DNA of 64,000 bases from an uncultured Pseudomonadota bacterium (GCA_903870545.1 CAIQDI010000028.1:120640-184639); one strand, 5' to 3'. Numbered from the stretch's first letter, positions 1 to 9,358 are shown. Notes: a model not told the origin generated them from the sequence alone. Numbers and translations are program-made.

Positions 1-1505
1 AGCATTTTTTTATCGCCCAAAAACGGCGGATTGCCAACAATCACATCGGCTTTTGCCCATTTTGTTTCGGTTCCGTCGGAATTTAAAAGCGCGTCTTTGT
101 GTTGAATGCCGTCCAAACTTCGTAAAATCGGATTTTTATCAAACAACCGTCCGTTACGTTGCGACCATTGCAAATCACCAATCCACACCGTGACACGCGC
201 CAACTCAGCGGCATATTCGTTGATTTCCATGCCGAGAATGTTGTCGGTTCCCGTTGAAAGCAAAATTTGTTTTTGAAAACCAAGCGTTTCTGCGTCGAGT
301 TGCGCGGCGTGTTCCAAATCTTTGAGCGCGTGCAACGACAAATACAAAAAATTGCCCGAACCGCACGCCGCGTCTAAAACCCGAAAATTGCGGAGTTGTT
401 CTAAATAACCGAAATACAAATCTTGAGCAGCTTTATGATGTTGTTTTTTTGCGGCGGCGGTTTTAACGGTTTTTTCTTTGGCTAAAAATTCCAACATTTC
501 AGCTTTGACGATTTGCCATTTCGCCGTCAACGGTTCGGTAATCAGCGGGTCAATAATTTTTTTAATCGTGGCAACATCGGTGTAATGTGCGCCGAGTTGC
601 GCTCGATTTGACGGATCCAATCCGCGCTCGAATAACGTGCCAAAAATTGTCGGGTCAATCGCTCGCCAATCTAAATTATGGGCAGCGTTAAACAAGACGG
701 CTAAATCGTTGGCGGTGAGTTCGGGAATCTCGATTTTTTTAAACAAACCGCCGTTAAACCAATGAATATCATCGTTGCCATATTCCCCGCCTTTGTTTTG
801 CATCGCTAAAAATAACGATTTCAACCGATTTGCCGCTTTTTTTTCATCCGTGAGTGTGGCTTTTAGCAAGTGCGTAAAAATGTGAATATCGTCGGTGGCG
901 TTAGCATTTAATAAACCTTCGTCTTCAGCAAACATACAAAAAATACACTGCGTTAGAAAATGCGCGACGATTTGCGGTTTAATGCCACGTTCACGCATTG
1001 CCGTTGCCAATGTTGAAAATTCGCCAGCCGCTTGCGCGGTAATGGCGGCGCAGGATTTTAACGGTTTGAGCTTGTCGGGATCGGTGAAAACCCAACGCAG
1101 AATTTGCAGGTTTTGCGGCTCGCCAATATCGGGCAACAAAATCGTGCGCGGCTCGTCGGGATAACCTCGAAATACGGTGTGAATTTCAATGCGTTCACGG
1201 TCACAAACAACCAACAGCGGCGGATTTCCTAAATGCCCGGCATATTCGCGCAATTGCGCTAAGGCTCGCGTGAGATTTCCGCCAGTTTTTTTGTTTTCCC
1301 AACCAAAATGGTCGCGTTTCCAAACATCTGCCCAACCATTTTTGCCGCTGTCTTTAATCGCGCCTTTTTCATAACAAAAATCATCCGAACTGCGCGGCTT
1401 TTCGAGTTGCAATAATTCGCATAAATCTTCAATAAAAGCCTGTGCGCCAGCGCGTTCGGTCAAATCGTTTGCTGTCCAAACTTGAACAAATTTCTCAGGT
1501 ATCAT
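1..1505 (-). CDS. MmeI-like type IIL/IIG restriction-modification enzyme, 3' end outside window
   Basis: About 501 residues are visible before the frame runs off the window edge, so the C-terminal part is missing from view, not necessarily from the genome. Near the N-terminus D60, E70 and K72 form a D-x9-E-x-K nuclease signature with the spacing known for MmeI. An adenine methyltransferase core follows: GAHYTD near residue 340, SAM motif I (DAACGSGNF) near 375 and motif IV (GNPPF) near 490. The family fuses cleavage, methylation and recognition in one chain. The ATG directly abuts the stop of the M48 protease gene, so the two are probably co-transcribed. The family call is strong; restriction activity is inferred from the intact motifs. 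Confidence 0.88.
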   Translation of the reverse strand, partial: MIPEKFVQVWTANDLTERAGAQAFIEDLCELLQLEKPRSSDDFCYEKGAIKDSGKNGWADVWKRDHFGWENKKTGGNLTRALAQLREYAGHLGNPPLLVVCDRERIEIHTVFRGYPDEPRTILLPDIGEPQNLQILRWVFTDPDKLKPLKSCAAITAQAAGEFSTLATAMRERGIKPQIVAHFLTQCIFCMFAEDEGLLNANATDDIHIFTHLLKATLTDEKKAANRLKSLFLAMQNKGGEYGNDDIHWFNGGLFKKIEIPELTANDLAVLFNAAHNLDWRAIDPTIFGTLFERGLDPSNRAQLGAHYTDVATIKKIIDPLITEPLTAKWQIVKAEMLEFLAKEKTVKTAAAKKQHHKAAQDLYFGYLEQLRNFRVLDAACGSGNFLYLSLHALKDLEHAAQLDAETLGFQKQILLSTGTDNILGMEINEYAAELARVTVWIGDLQWSQRNGRLFDKNPILRSLDGIQHKDALLNSDGTETKWAKADVIVGNPPFLGDKKM

Positions 1506-2753
1506 TTATTTTGACGCTGAATTATTCAAATGTGCGATACGAATTGCCGCCGGTGGATGGCTGTAATAAAACGATGCAAAAAGTGGATCTGGCGTTAACG
1601 TGCTGGCATTTTCTTCGTACAATTTCACCAACGCACTGACCAATTTACTGGCTTGCGCGTGTTGTGACGCGAAATCATCCGCTTCAAATTCAAATTTACG
1701 TTGGAAATACGCGCTGATGGGTTTCATGAAAAAAGTAAAAATGGGCGCAATTAAGGTGAATAACAATAACGCCGCCGCATTCGACGCATGATGCACGCCC
1801 AATCCCGCGAAAAACCATTCTTTATCAATCATCCAACCCAATATCGCAAAACCGATGAACATGGTAATCGACGTGGCAATCAGCATTTTGATAACGTGTT
1901 TGCATTTGAAATGCCCCAATTCGTGCGCCAAAACGCCTTCCAATTCTTCGTCATCGAGCGACGCGACTAAATTATCGTAAAATACGATGCGTTTGTTTTT
2001 TCCTAAACCAGTGAAATAAGCGTTGCCGTGACCCGAACGTTTTGAGCCGTCCATAATGAAAATGCCTTCGCTGTGAAATCCGCACCGTTCCAACAAACTC
2101 GAAATGCGCGTTTTTAATGCGCCGTCTGCCATCGGCGTAAATTTGTTGAATAACGGTGCAATCACGGTGGGAAATAACCAGCTCATCAAAAGTGAAAAAC
2201 TGATTAAAATCGCCCACGCCCATATCCACCAAGTGCTGCCGACGCTGTCCATAATCCACAAAATTAACGCCAAAATCGGCAAACCAATCGCCGCTCCCAG
2301 ACCTAATTGCATGATTTCATCTTTGATAAATTGCGCGGGCGTGTTTTTGTTGAAACCGAATTTTTCTTCGATGACAAATGTGCCGTACCAACTGACGGGA
2401 ATTTCAAATAACGACATTAAAACGGTCAATAACGCAATCGCGCTAACGCCCGCCATTAAAGGCGATTCAATGCGAGCGGCGCAAAATTCAAACGCCGCAT
2501 TGATGCCGCCAAATAACGTTAAAATCAAAATCAAAGCCACACCCAAACCGCGTTCGATGTCGCCCAATTTGGATTTTGCCAACGTGTAATCCGCTGCTTT
2601 TTGATGCGCGGTTAACGGAATGGTTTTCGCAAAGGCTTCCGGCACTTCGTCGCGATGCGCCAAAACATAAGCCGCTTGGCGTTTCGCTAACCAAAATTGA
2701 GTCGCCGTCACAATGGCAAACGCGAGTAAAAATATCAACGTAAAAGAATTCAT
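1506..2753 (-). CDS. M48 family integral-membrane zinc metalloprotease (Ste24/CAAX protease-like)
   Basis: This 415-residue protein has an N-terminal membrane helix, a long hydrophobic middle section with several further helices (about residues 65-185), and the zinc-binding HELGH motif near residue 275. The third zinc ligand is probably the Glu in EFEADDFA near 350. The architecture is that of the Ste24/CAAX-protease-1 branch of M48, which degrades or processes membrane-associated proteins at the inner membrane. The bacterial substrate cannot be read from sequence. The stop codon touches the ATG of the downstream restriction-modification gene. Confidence 0.9.
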   Translation of the reverse strand: MNSFTLIFLLAFAIVTATQFWLAKRQAAYVLAHRDEVPEAFAKTIPLTAHQKAADYTLAKSKLGDIERGLGVALILILTLFGGINAAFEFCAARIESPLMAGVSAIALLTVLMSLFEIPVSWYGTFVIEEKFGFNKNTPAQFIKDEIMQLGLGAAIGLPILALILWIMDSVGSTWWIWAWAILISFSLLMSWLFPTVIAPLFNKFTPMADGALKTRISSLLERCGFHSEGIFIMDGSKRSGHGNAYFTGLGKNKRIVFYDNLVASLDDEELEGVLAHELGHFKCKHVIKMLIATSITMFIGFAILGWMIDKEWFFAGLGVHHASNAAALLLFTLIAPIFTFFMKPISAYFQRKFEFEADDFASQHAQASKLVSALVKLYEENASTLTPDPLFASFYYSHPPAAIRIAHLNNSASK

Positions 2754-2820
2754 GTGTTTTGTTTTAAAATTAGGAAAATAAAAAATAAAAAGCGGAGGTT
2801 GCGGTCAATTCAGCCAGATT

Positions 2821-3753
2821 TTAATCCGCCGTCCAAAATGTCCCCGTGGCTAAATTTGCGGTGCTGCCGATTTTGGAATTCAAACTGAATAACACGCTGT
2901 AAAGTTGTTGAGCCGCTTGTTGATTGGCATTTGTCCACGCTGTCACCCGCCCATTACAATAACGCTGCCGCAAAATTTCTGGCGTAAATTGCATTTTGAC
3001 GGTGGTTTGTTGCCACAAAACGGCATCGTCGCACAACCTATTTTTGGCTTCCGCCGTGGCGGCAAAAAACGCTTTTAACGCCTCTTTATGACTGTCCGCC
3101 CACGATTGTTTAAATACATAACCGAGCGTCGGCACGTTTTCAGAAATCCCCAGACTTTGCTGTAATTCTTTGCCGTCGAGTAATTGCCGATAACCTTGCG
3201 CTTCCAATTGCGCGGCAAAATGCCAATGCGTCAACACCGCATCAACGCGCTGATTTTTAATTTGCTCATTGATTAACGGCGGCGCACCAAAGGCTTTTTC
3301 GACGGTTTTATTTAAATCGACGTTTTGTTTTTTGCCGACGGCTTGCAACAATAACCAATTTTTATCCAATTCCCCGCCCGCAATTCCCAGTCGTTTTCCG
3401 ACCAAATCTTTGACATCATGAATCCCGCTGCTAACCGGAACCACCAATGCGCCCGACGTGTTGGAATACGGATAAAAGGTGAAATCGGTTCCCATGTTTC
3501 GGGTTTGTGAGACCCACAAAAAATCCGACACAATCATATCGACTGCGCCTGATTGCAACGCAATTTTTGCAGCTTCGGCGGTGGCGACCGATTGCGCTTG
3601 AATTTGAAAATCGGGCGATTCGGGCAAAACGGACAGCTCCCAATCCAACGTGCCAGACGCTTGTACCGCGATTCGCAACGGCATTTTTTCGGCGGAAAAT
3701 CCAGTGTGTGCCGCGCATAAGCTGGCGGCGATAAAAAGAGTGCTTAATTTCAT
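2821..3753 (-). CDS. Periplasmic substrate-binding protein, NMT1/SsuA-like, orphan
   Basis: The 310-residue product starts with a Sec signal peptide (cleavage near residue 20, after GFSA). The rest reads as a type II periplasmic binding fold of the NMT1/SsuA/TauA kind: a PLRIAVQASG strand, a stretch reading out inferred ligand contacts (AVDMIVSDFLWV), and the hinge-like LVGKRLGIAGG segment. No permease or ATPase gene lies nearby. Its ATG overlaps the stop of the upstream RTX gene by four bases (ATGA), implying translational coupling. The ligand is unknown. It may act as a sensor or carrier rather than with a dedicated ABC transporter. Confidence 0.82.
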   Translation of the reverse strand: MKLSTLFIAASLCAAHTGFSAEKMPLRIAVQASGTLDWELSVLPESPDFQIQAQSVATAEAAKIALQSGAVDMIVSDFLWVSQTRNMGTDFTFYPYSNTSGALVVPVSSGIHDVKDLVGKRLGIAGGELDKNWLLLQAVGKKQNVDLNKTVEKAFGAPPLINEQIKNQRVDAVLTHWHFAAQLEAQGYRQLLDGKELQQSLGISENVPTLGYVFKQSWADSHKEALKAFFAATAEAKNRLCDDAVLWQQTTVKMQFTPEILRQRYCNGRVTAWTNANQQAAQQLYSVLFSLNSKIGSTANLATGTFWTAD

Positions 3754-5636
3754 GTTGCGTCTAATCCTGTCAAAATAACTGAAACGTTGTGCGTGTCGCC
3801 GTCGGCGAATTGCAAAACTTCAATATCGGTTAAAATATCTTTGCCGTCGCGAATGTTGTCGTCATTGCCTTTATATTCGACTACCAGTTGATCGACGACC
3901 TCTGCATCGGGGTTGTGTGTAATTTGATAGTCGCTGAATTCGCCGGTAAAAATCGCCGTGTCGTTTCCGTCGCCCCCGTTTAATTCATCGTCACCATCGC
4001 CGCCTTCTAACGTATCGTTTCCGCCTTCGCCGTTAATGGTGTCATCGCCCGCGCCGCCGATAAAATTATTTTTCACTTTGCCGCCGTCTATTTCTTGAAG
4101 TAAATCATTGCGCGATGTTCCCGTGCCGTTAATCGCTTTCGCACCGGAAAGTGTCAACACTTCGATATTCGCACTTTGGTTTAAATCAAAATCCACTTGA
4201 GCAATAATTTGGTCTTTGTCGCCACCGTCTTCTTTTTCAACAATTTTATCTTCCAAATTGTTCATGTAATATAAATCCGAACCGTTGCCGCCGATGAGCG
4301 TGTCCATGCCCAAACCGCCGTCCAGCGTGTCGTCACCGTCGCCCGCGTCCAATTTATCATTCCCCGCCATGCCTTTGAGAAAGTTGTCACCGACGCTGCC
4401 CGTTATTACATTATTGCCCGCATTGCCCGTGCCATTATTGCCTTTGCCTTGTTCGTCTTTCAGAATCAAATTCTCAATGTTCACGCTCAATGTGTAACTG
4501 CTCGACGTACTTTCGACCGTGTCATTGCCGCCCAAGGTGACATTTTTGGCATCTTTACTGTTTTCAACTACCACGTCTTTGATATTATCAACGTAGTAAT
4601 AATCGTCGCCATCACCGCCACTCATGCTGTCAGACCCCACGCCACCGATTAACGTATCGTTACCAGAACCCCCGTCAATACTGTCGTTTCCTTTGCCACC
4701 GTCTAATTTATCGTTGCCACTGCCGCCGAGTAATTTATCGTTACCGTCGCCACCGATTAACTCATCGTTGCCGTTGCCGCCTTCTAACGAATCATTGCCC
4801 GCGCCACCGTCTAAGAAATCATTTCCAGCGTTGCCGCGTAAGGTATCTGCCCCTGCCATGCCGGCTAAAGAATCATTTTTTTCGGCACCAATCATCAATT
4901 CATTCGCGACGGTGCCGGTTTGTTTTTTGCCATCAACAATGACAGACACACAATAACTTTCGCCACCCAAACCATCAGTGCAGTAAATCCATTTCAATGC
5001 GGCTAAATCAAATGCCTGAAACGTGGTTTTATAATCGCCTTCGCTGACGAGAGACATCACGGTATTGTTAGAACTATTTTGACTTTCTAGTAACGGTTTT
5101 GCCGATTCAAAAGGATTATTTAAACCTAAAACTTGCGCCACGCCACGCAATAACCGTTCGTAACCGAGCGTGCCGGCTGTAGGTGTTTCATTCTCGTCAC
5201 GCCATTCCGCATTATCCAAATACACATAGGAATCGGGGGTGTAACTGGTCACGATATTTTTATTGTATTGATAGGTGTAGCCGGTACTGAAAGAATCTGT
5301 GATGGTTTCGTTTTCTAAATCGGTGTTAGCAAAATGAATATCCGCCTCTTTCGTCGAAGGCTTTTCTTCAAATTGAATCCCCGTGATACCGCTGGCGTAA
5401 TTTAAAATTTCGCGCGTTGCCTTTTGTTGTGCAGGATTAAACGATTCAAGTGGCGTTTTCAGATTGGGATCCGCCACATTGTTAATATCAAACGTGTAAT
5501 AAAGCACGTTTCGCGCAGGTTTCAGATAGTTCCAGTTGGTACTTGCGCCAAGAAACGCATCAATGGTTGGCTCTTTGGAATAAGTGATTTGGCTTAAATC
5601 GTTAACTGTTATCGTTAGGGGAATTGTCGTTGTCAT
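3750..5636 (-). CDS. RTX protein with inactive serralysin (metzincin)-like N-domain
   Basis: I chose the ATG at 5636 (628 residues) because GGAG sits eight bases upstream; an in-frame GTG at 5645 overlaps that site. Residues 1-220 follow the serralysin pattern, with an FNPAQQKATREIL helix and a Met-turn (TVMSLVSEGD, Met194). The zinc motif is destroyed: where HExxHxxGxxHP is expected there are R164, G165, Q168 and N174, while the glycine and proline remain. Two long blocks of GGxGxDxLxGG calcium-binding repeats follow, split by a non-repeat segment. RTX proteins normally leave by type I secretion. A structural or adhesive role is likelier than proteolysis. The next gene starts inside its stop codon. 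Confidence 0.88.
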   Translation of the reverse strand: MTTTIPLTITVNDLSQITYSKEPTIDAFLGASTNWNYLKPARNVLYYTFDINNVADPNLKTPLESFNPAQQKATREILNYASGITGIQFEEKPSTKEADIHFANTDLENETITDSFSTGYTYQYNKNIVTSYTPDSYVYLDNAEWRDENETPTAGTLGYERLLRGVAQVLGLNNPFESAKPLLESQNSSNNTVMSLVSEGDYKTTFQAFDLAALKWIYCTDGLGGESYCVSVIVDGKKQTGTVANELMIGAEKNDSLAGMAGADTLRGNAGNDFLDGGAGNDSLEGGNGNDELIGGDGNDKLLGGSGNDKLDGGKGNDSIDGGSGNDTLIGGVGSDSMSGGDGDDYYYVDNIKDVVVENSKDAKNVTLGGNDTVESTSSSYTLSVNIENLILKDEQGKGNNGTGNAGNNVITGSVGDNFLKGMAGNDKLDAGDGDDTLDGGLGMDTLIGGNGSDLYYMNNLEDKIVEKEDGGDKDQIIAQVDFDLNQSANIEVLTLSGAKAINGTGTSRNDLLQEIDGGKVKNNFIGGAGDDTINGEGGNDTLEGGDGDDELNGGDGNDTAIFTGEFSDYQITHNPDAEVVDQLVVEYKGNDDNIRDGKDILTDIEVLQFADGDTHNVSVILTGLDAT

Positions 5637-5687
5637 TATCGTCACTCCATCAAAAATTAAAGTTATTCACTGCGTTTAAAAATCAAT

Positions 5688-7034
5688 TCATTCTTTATCG
5701 TTCAATTCTTTTACTAATTGCGAATGCAATCCGCCAAAACTACCGTTGCTCATTAAAATAACATGACAACCGTACTGAATTTCACTGCGAAAACGCGCCA
5801 CAATATCCGCCAAGTTTTGATAAACAACGGTGTTGCTCGCTAACGTCAACGCGCTGTGCGATTCGGGTTGATAAATAATCGCCACATCTGCCGCGCGTAA
5901 AGAAGCCGCCAACGTGTGTTGATGCACGCCCAACCGCATGGTATTGGAACGCGGTTCGACAATCGCAATAATTTTTTCATTACCCACGCGCTGGCGCAAT
6001 CCGTCCAACGTGGTGGCAATCGCGGTGGGATGGTGGGCAAAATCGTCGTAAATCGTCACGCCATTTTTCGACGCTAAAACTTCCATGCGCCGTTTCACAT
6101 TTTGAAAACACGATAACGCGGCAATCGAATCGTGCGGCAAAATACCAACGTGATGCGCCGCCGCCATTGCCGCTAACGCATTTCTGACGTTATGTTCACC
6201 GGTTAAATTCCAATGGATTTCGCCTTGATGATGCACGCCAAAATACACCGCAAAATGACTGCCATCCGATGAAAATAATTGTGCGTTCCACGTTGCTTGA
6301 CCTTGAATACTGGTGTACGTTACCGGCGACCAACAGCCCAATGCCAAGGTGTCTTCTAACGCTACGTCGTTTTCAGGCGCAATCAATAAACCTTCGCTTG
6401 GCACGGTACGAATGAAATAATGAAATTGTTTTTGAATCGCCGCCAAATCGGGAAAAATATCCGCGTGATCGTATTCTAAATTATTCAAAATCGCGGTGTG
6501 CGGACGGTAATGAATAAACTTTGACCGTTTATCAAAAAATGCGGCATCGTATTCGTCCGCTTCAATCACGAAAAAATTCGAGTCCGTTAATCGTGCTGAT
6601 ACGCCAAAATTCAACGGAATGCCGCCAATCAAAAAACCTGGATTAAAACCCTGCGATTCTAAAATCCACGCTAACATACTGCTCGTGGTGGTTTTGCCAT
6701 GTGTACCCGCGACGGCGAGAACCCATTTATCTTGCAACACGTTTTCAGATAACCATTGTGCGCCGCTGGTGTAGCGCAGACCTTGATTTAATACCGCTTC
6801 GACTTCCGAATTGCCGCGTGATAAGGCATTGCCAATAACGACTAAATCGGGGCGAGGATTTAAATTTTCGGCGCAATAACCTTCTTTCAGTACGATGCCT
6901 TGCGCGAGTAGTTGGTCGCTCATCGGCGGATACACATTTTGATCCGAACCGCTAACTTCATGCCCCAATTGTTTCGCTAGCACCGCCAGCCCTGCCATAA
7001 ATGTGCCGCAAATACCTAAAATATGAATACGCAT
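5688..7034 (-). CDS. mpl: UDP-N-acetylmuramate:L-Ala-gamma-D-Glu-meso-DAP ligase
   Basis: Mpl reattaches recovered murein tripeptide to UDP-MurNAc in cytoplasmic peptidoglycan recycling. The 448 residues match the family's usual length of about 450. The N-terminal nucleotide fold starts MRIHILGICGTFM. The ATP-binding P-loop GTHGKTTTS lies near residue 110, and the Mur-ligase signature DDFAHHPTAI near 330, with a C-terminal ligase domain after it. The gene starts three bases after the stop of a small paralogue of its own N-domain, suggesting one transcript. Confidence 0.95.
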   Translation of the reverse strand: MRIHILGICGTFMAGLAVLAKQLGHEVSGSDQNVYPPMSDQLLAQGIVLKEGYCAENLNPRPDLVVIGNALSRGNSEVEAVLNQGLRYTSGAQWLSENVLQDKWVLAVAGTHGKTTTSSMLAWILESQGFNPGFLIGGIPLNFGVSARLTDSNFFVIEADEYDAAFFDKRSKFIHYRPHTAILNNLEYDHADIFPDLAAIQKQFHYFIRTVPSEGLLIAPENDVALEDTLALGCWSPVTYTSIQGQATWNAQLFSSDGSHFAVYFGVHHQGEIHWNLTGEHNVRNALAAMAAAHHVGILPHDSIAALSCFQNVKRRMEVLASKNGVTIYDDFAHHPTAIATTLDGLRQRVGNEKIIAIVEPRSNTMRLGVHQHTLAASLRAADVAIIYQPESHSALTLASNTVVYQNLADIVARFRSEIQYGCHVILMSNGSFGGLHSQLVKELNDKE

Positions 7035-7037
7035 AAA

Positions 7038-7466
7038 TTACCGAAAAATCCGTTGGTTGAGTTTAGAGTGTAGTACGTCTAGTGGGGGTTTACGCAGATG
7101 TTTCACAGATTTTTTAGGCGACTCCTCGACAGAATCTTGCAGCGTATTTTTTGTCCATTTATCGTGCAATACATATTCAGACAACCACTCTTCGCCAGAA
7201 ATACACGGTAGCGTATGTCGATGTACTTCGAGTAATTCGGGGTTATCAAGGTGTAAGTCATTGCCGATAACGACTAATTCGGGCAGATACTCAAAATTTT
7301 TAATCTTAAAACTTTCTTGTAGCTGCACACCCGCTGCTTCCAATTCCATGCGGGTCGATAAATCAATACAACTATCCGAACCCGTGACTTCGTGTCCTTG
7401 ATGACTTGCTAACACGGCAAGCCCTTTCATAAATGTCGTCGCTACGCCAATAATGTGCATACGCAT
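7038..7466 (-). CDS. Stand-alone Mpl N-terminal domain paralogue
   Basis: The first 105 or so of 142 residues align throughout with the start of the neighbouring mpl product (MRMHIIGVATTFMKGLAVLA against MRIHILGICGTFMAGLAVLA; LVVIGN; WLSEYVLHDKW against WLSENVLQDKW). The similarity stops exactly before the P-loop, and about 37 basic, unrelated residues follow. With no ATP site or ligase domain it cannot ligate. It may be a decaying tandem duplicate, or a regulatory or UDP-MurNAc-binding domain. The frame is open with clear amino-acid-level conservation, and it sits tightly between the ankyrin gene and mpl, which argues it is expressed. Confidence 0.75.
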   Translation of the reverse strand: MRMHIIGVATTFMKGLAVLASHQGHEVTGSDSCIDLSTRMELEAAGVQLQESFKIKNFEYLPELVVIGNDLHLDNPELLEVHRHTLPCISGEEWLSEYVLHDKWTKNTLQDSVEESPKKSVKHLRKPPLDVLHSKLNQRIFR

Positions 7467-7480
7467 CGTAACCCCCTCAA

Positions 7481-8029
7481 CTATCGTTTTTTCTTTGGTT
7501 TTTCAGTTGCGGCGGCAGCGGCTTCTTCAGCGGCTTTTTTCGCGGCAAGTTCTTCGGCGGTGGGTTCGGGCGGTGGCGGCGGTTCAGAACCTTTTGCGCC
7601 AGCGGCTTCCAACATTTTCACGATATTTTCACCGCTCATTTTTTTTGCGCGTTCCAAAATCGGCACTTTTTGCGCGTCGAGCGCGTTCACATTGGCACCC
7701 GCTTTAATCAATAAACTGACAATATCTTCATCACCAAAAATCAGTGCGTCTAATAATGCCCCGTTGCCCACGTTATCGACCGCATTCACATCGGCACCGT
7801 ACGCTAACAACGTTTTCACGCTGTGTAAATTACCGCTAAAACACGCCGCCATTAACGCCGTCCGCCCACCCGCATTCTTGCTGTTTACGTCCACGCCTTG
7901 ATTGAGCAAGGTAATGACCCGCTCTTCTTTGCCATTCATTGCCGCAAGAAATAAATCTTTACCGTCCTCCGCGTAAAGCGGCGGCGACGCAACGAGTAAT
8001 AACATAATCCAATAATTTTTATACTTCAT
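7481..8029 (-). CDS. Exported ankyrin-repeat protein
   Basis: The 182-residue product has a signal peptide (hydrophobic IMLLLVASPPLYA, cleavage near residue 20), then about three to four ankyrin repeats (residues 30-140, with units such as GGRTALMAACFSGN and VGNGALLDALIFGD). The tail is rich in Pro, Ala, Glu and Lys (EPPPPPEPTAEELAAKKAA) and ends in basic residues. Ankyrin repeats bind proteins, and a periplasmic location is inferred from the signal. It lies 14 bases upstream of the Mpl-like fragment and diverges from apaG. The partner is unknown. Confidence 0.82.
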   Translation of the reverse strand: MKYKNYWIMLLLVASPPLYAEDGKDLFLAAMNGKEERVITLLNQGVDVNSKNAGGRTALMAACFSGNLHSVKTLLAYGADVNAVDNVGNGALLDALIFGDEDIVSLLIKAGANVNALDAQKVPILERAKKMSGENIVKMLEAAGAKGSEPPPPPEPTAEELAAKKAAEEAAAAATEKPKKKR

Positions 8030-8109
8030 AAGGAATCGTTTACCAGTGTTTAGGGAAAATTAGGATAAAATGCAAAAAAACATTAGCGAACCAATGGAAT
8101 TTTACCTTA

Positions 8110-8487
8110 ATGAACGAAAATCATAATATCAATGTTACCGCAACCGCTTCTTTTGTTGAAAAGGATTCGGACGTTCACCAAAACCGCTACATCTTTGCCT
8201 ATACTATCACTATCGCCAACATGGGTAAAAGCACGGCGCAACTATTACAACGCCATTGGATTTTGACCGATGCCAACGGCAAGATTCAGGAAGTACACGG
8301 CGAAGGCGTAATTGGGATGCAGCCGCAAATTCACACGCACGAGAGTTTTCAATACACCAGCAGCGCATTATTGGAAACTGATGTCGGTACGATGGAAGGT
8401 TATTACACGTTTCGGGACAATCAAGGCGAAACGTTTATCGCGCCCGTGGCGTGTTTTACGCTCGCCATTCCACGCACGCTGCACTAA
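8110..8487 (+). CDS. apaG: ApaG protein
   Basis: The 125-residue length and the FAYTITIANMGKSTAQLLQRHW segment (given here in part) with the later VVGMQP-like EGVIGMQP and TMEGYYTF motifs identify the ApaG fold, an immunoglobulin-like beta sandwich. Its biochemical role is unsettled in the family, though it has been linked to Co/Mg homeostasis. Its location six bases upstream of apaH is the classic arrangement. Confidence 0.93.
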   Translation: MNENHNINVTATASFVEKDSDVHQNRYIFAYTITIANMGKSTAQLLQRHWILTDANGKIQEVHGEGVIGMQPQIHTHESFQYTSSALLETDVGTMEGYYTFRDNQGETFIAPVACFTLAIPRTLH

Positions 8488-8492
8488 ATATT

Positions 8493-9308
8493 ATGTCTAT
8501 TTATGCAATTGGCGACGTTCAAGGGTGTTTCGACGAATTATTGCATCTGCTGGAAACGATTGAGTTCAACGAACACACCGACCAACTTTGGTTTGTCGGC
8601 GATTTGGTGAATCGGGGTGCGAATTCGTTGGACACGCTGCGTTTTATCAAAAATTTAGGTTCCGCTGCGATTACCGTATTAGGCAATCACGATATTCATT
8701 GTTTGGTTGCCGCGCATTTTCCCAAACGGGCAAAGAAAAAAGACACTTTGCACGCTGTTTTTGACGCGCCTGATTGCGAGGAATTACTCGATTGGTTGCG
8801 GCAACAACCGCTGTTTCATTACGCGCACGGATTTGGTTTGTTACACGCCGGTTTGCCGCCACAATGGGATTTAGCGCAAACACAAAAAATGGCGCGAATA
8901 GCCGAAACGGCGTTGCGTGGCGCGGATTACAAATATATTTTAGGGCAACTTTACGACACGCAAACCGATTTTTGGTCGGACGAATTGACCGAAATGGAAC
9001 AATTACGGTTTATTTTTAATTGTTTTACGCGAATGCGTTTTTGCGATAAAAATGGGCGGCTAGATTTTGAAAATAGCGGCGAAATCGGTTCACAACCCGC
9101 GCATTTAATGCCGTGGTTTACGCTGCCAGAACGCCAAACTGCTCAAACTAAACTTATTTTTGGACATTGGGCGGCGTTAGGTTTTCACGTTGCTCAAAAC
9201 TGTTATGCCATTGATACCGGTTGTGTGTGGGGACGTGAATTAACCGCCATTCGTTTAGAAGGTGAAACCGTTCAGCGGTTTAGCGTGCCGTCAACATCAC
9301 CGTGGTGA
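8493..9308 (+). CDS. apaH: Symmetrical bis(5'-nucleosyl)-tetraphosphatase
   Basis: ApaH hydrolyses Ap4A to two ADP in the cytoplasm. The ATG at 8493 is preferred over an upstream in-frame ATG inside apaG, because the conserved start MSIYAIGDVQGC begins here. This gives 271 residues, the normal length. Metallophosphatase motifs are present: GDVQGC near residue 7, GDLVNRG near 35, GNHD near 64, and a late GHWAALG. It follows apaG with five bases between stop and start. Confidence 0.95.
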   Translation: MSIYAIGDVQGCFDELLHLLETIEFNEHTDQLWFVGDLVNRGANSLDTLRFIKNLGSAAITVLGNHDIHCLVAAHFPKRAKKKDTLHAVFDAPDCEELLDWLRQQPLFHYAHGFGLLHAGLPPQWDLAQTQKMARIAETALRGADYKYILGQLYDTQTDFWSDELTEMEQLRFIFNCFTRMRFCDKNGRLDFENSGEIGSQPAHLMPWFTLPERQTAQTKLIFGHWAALGFHVAQNCYAIDTGCVWGRELTAIRLEGETVQRFSVPSTSPW

Positions 9309-9358
9309 TAGATTTGAATATCGCTAAAAATCCCTTCATTTAATTTTAGAGTTCATTT

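Noticed and set aside
8451..8492. Upstream start for apaH inside apaG
   Set aside because: The extra residues do not belong to the family, and the conserved start MSIYAIGD begins at 8493.
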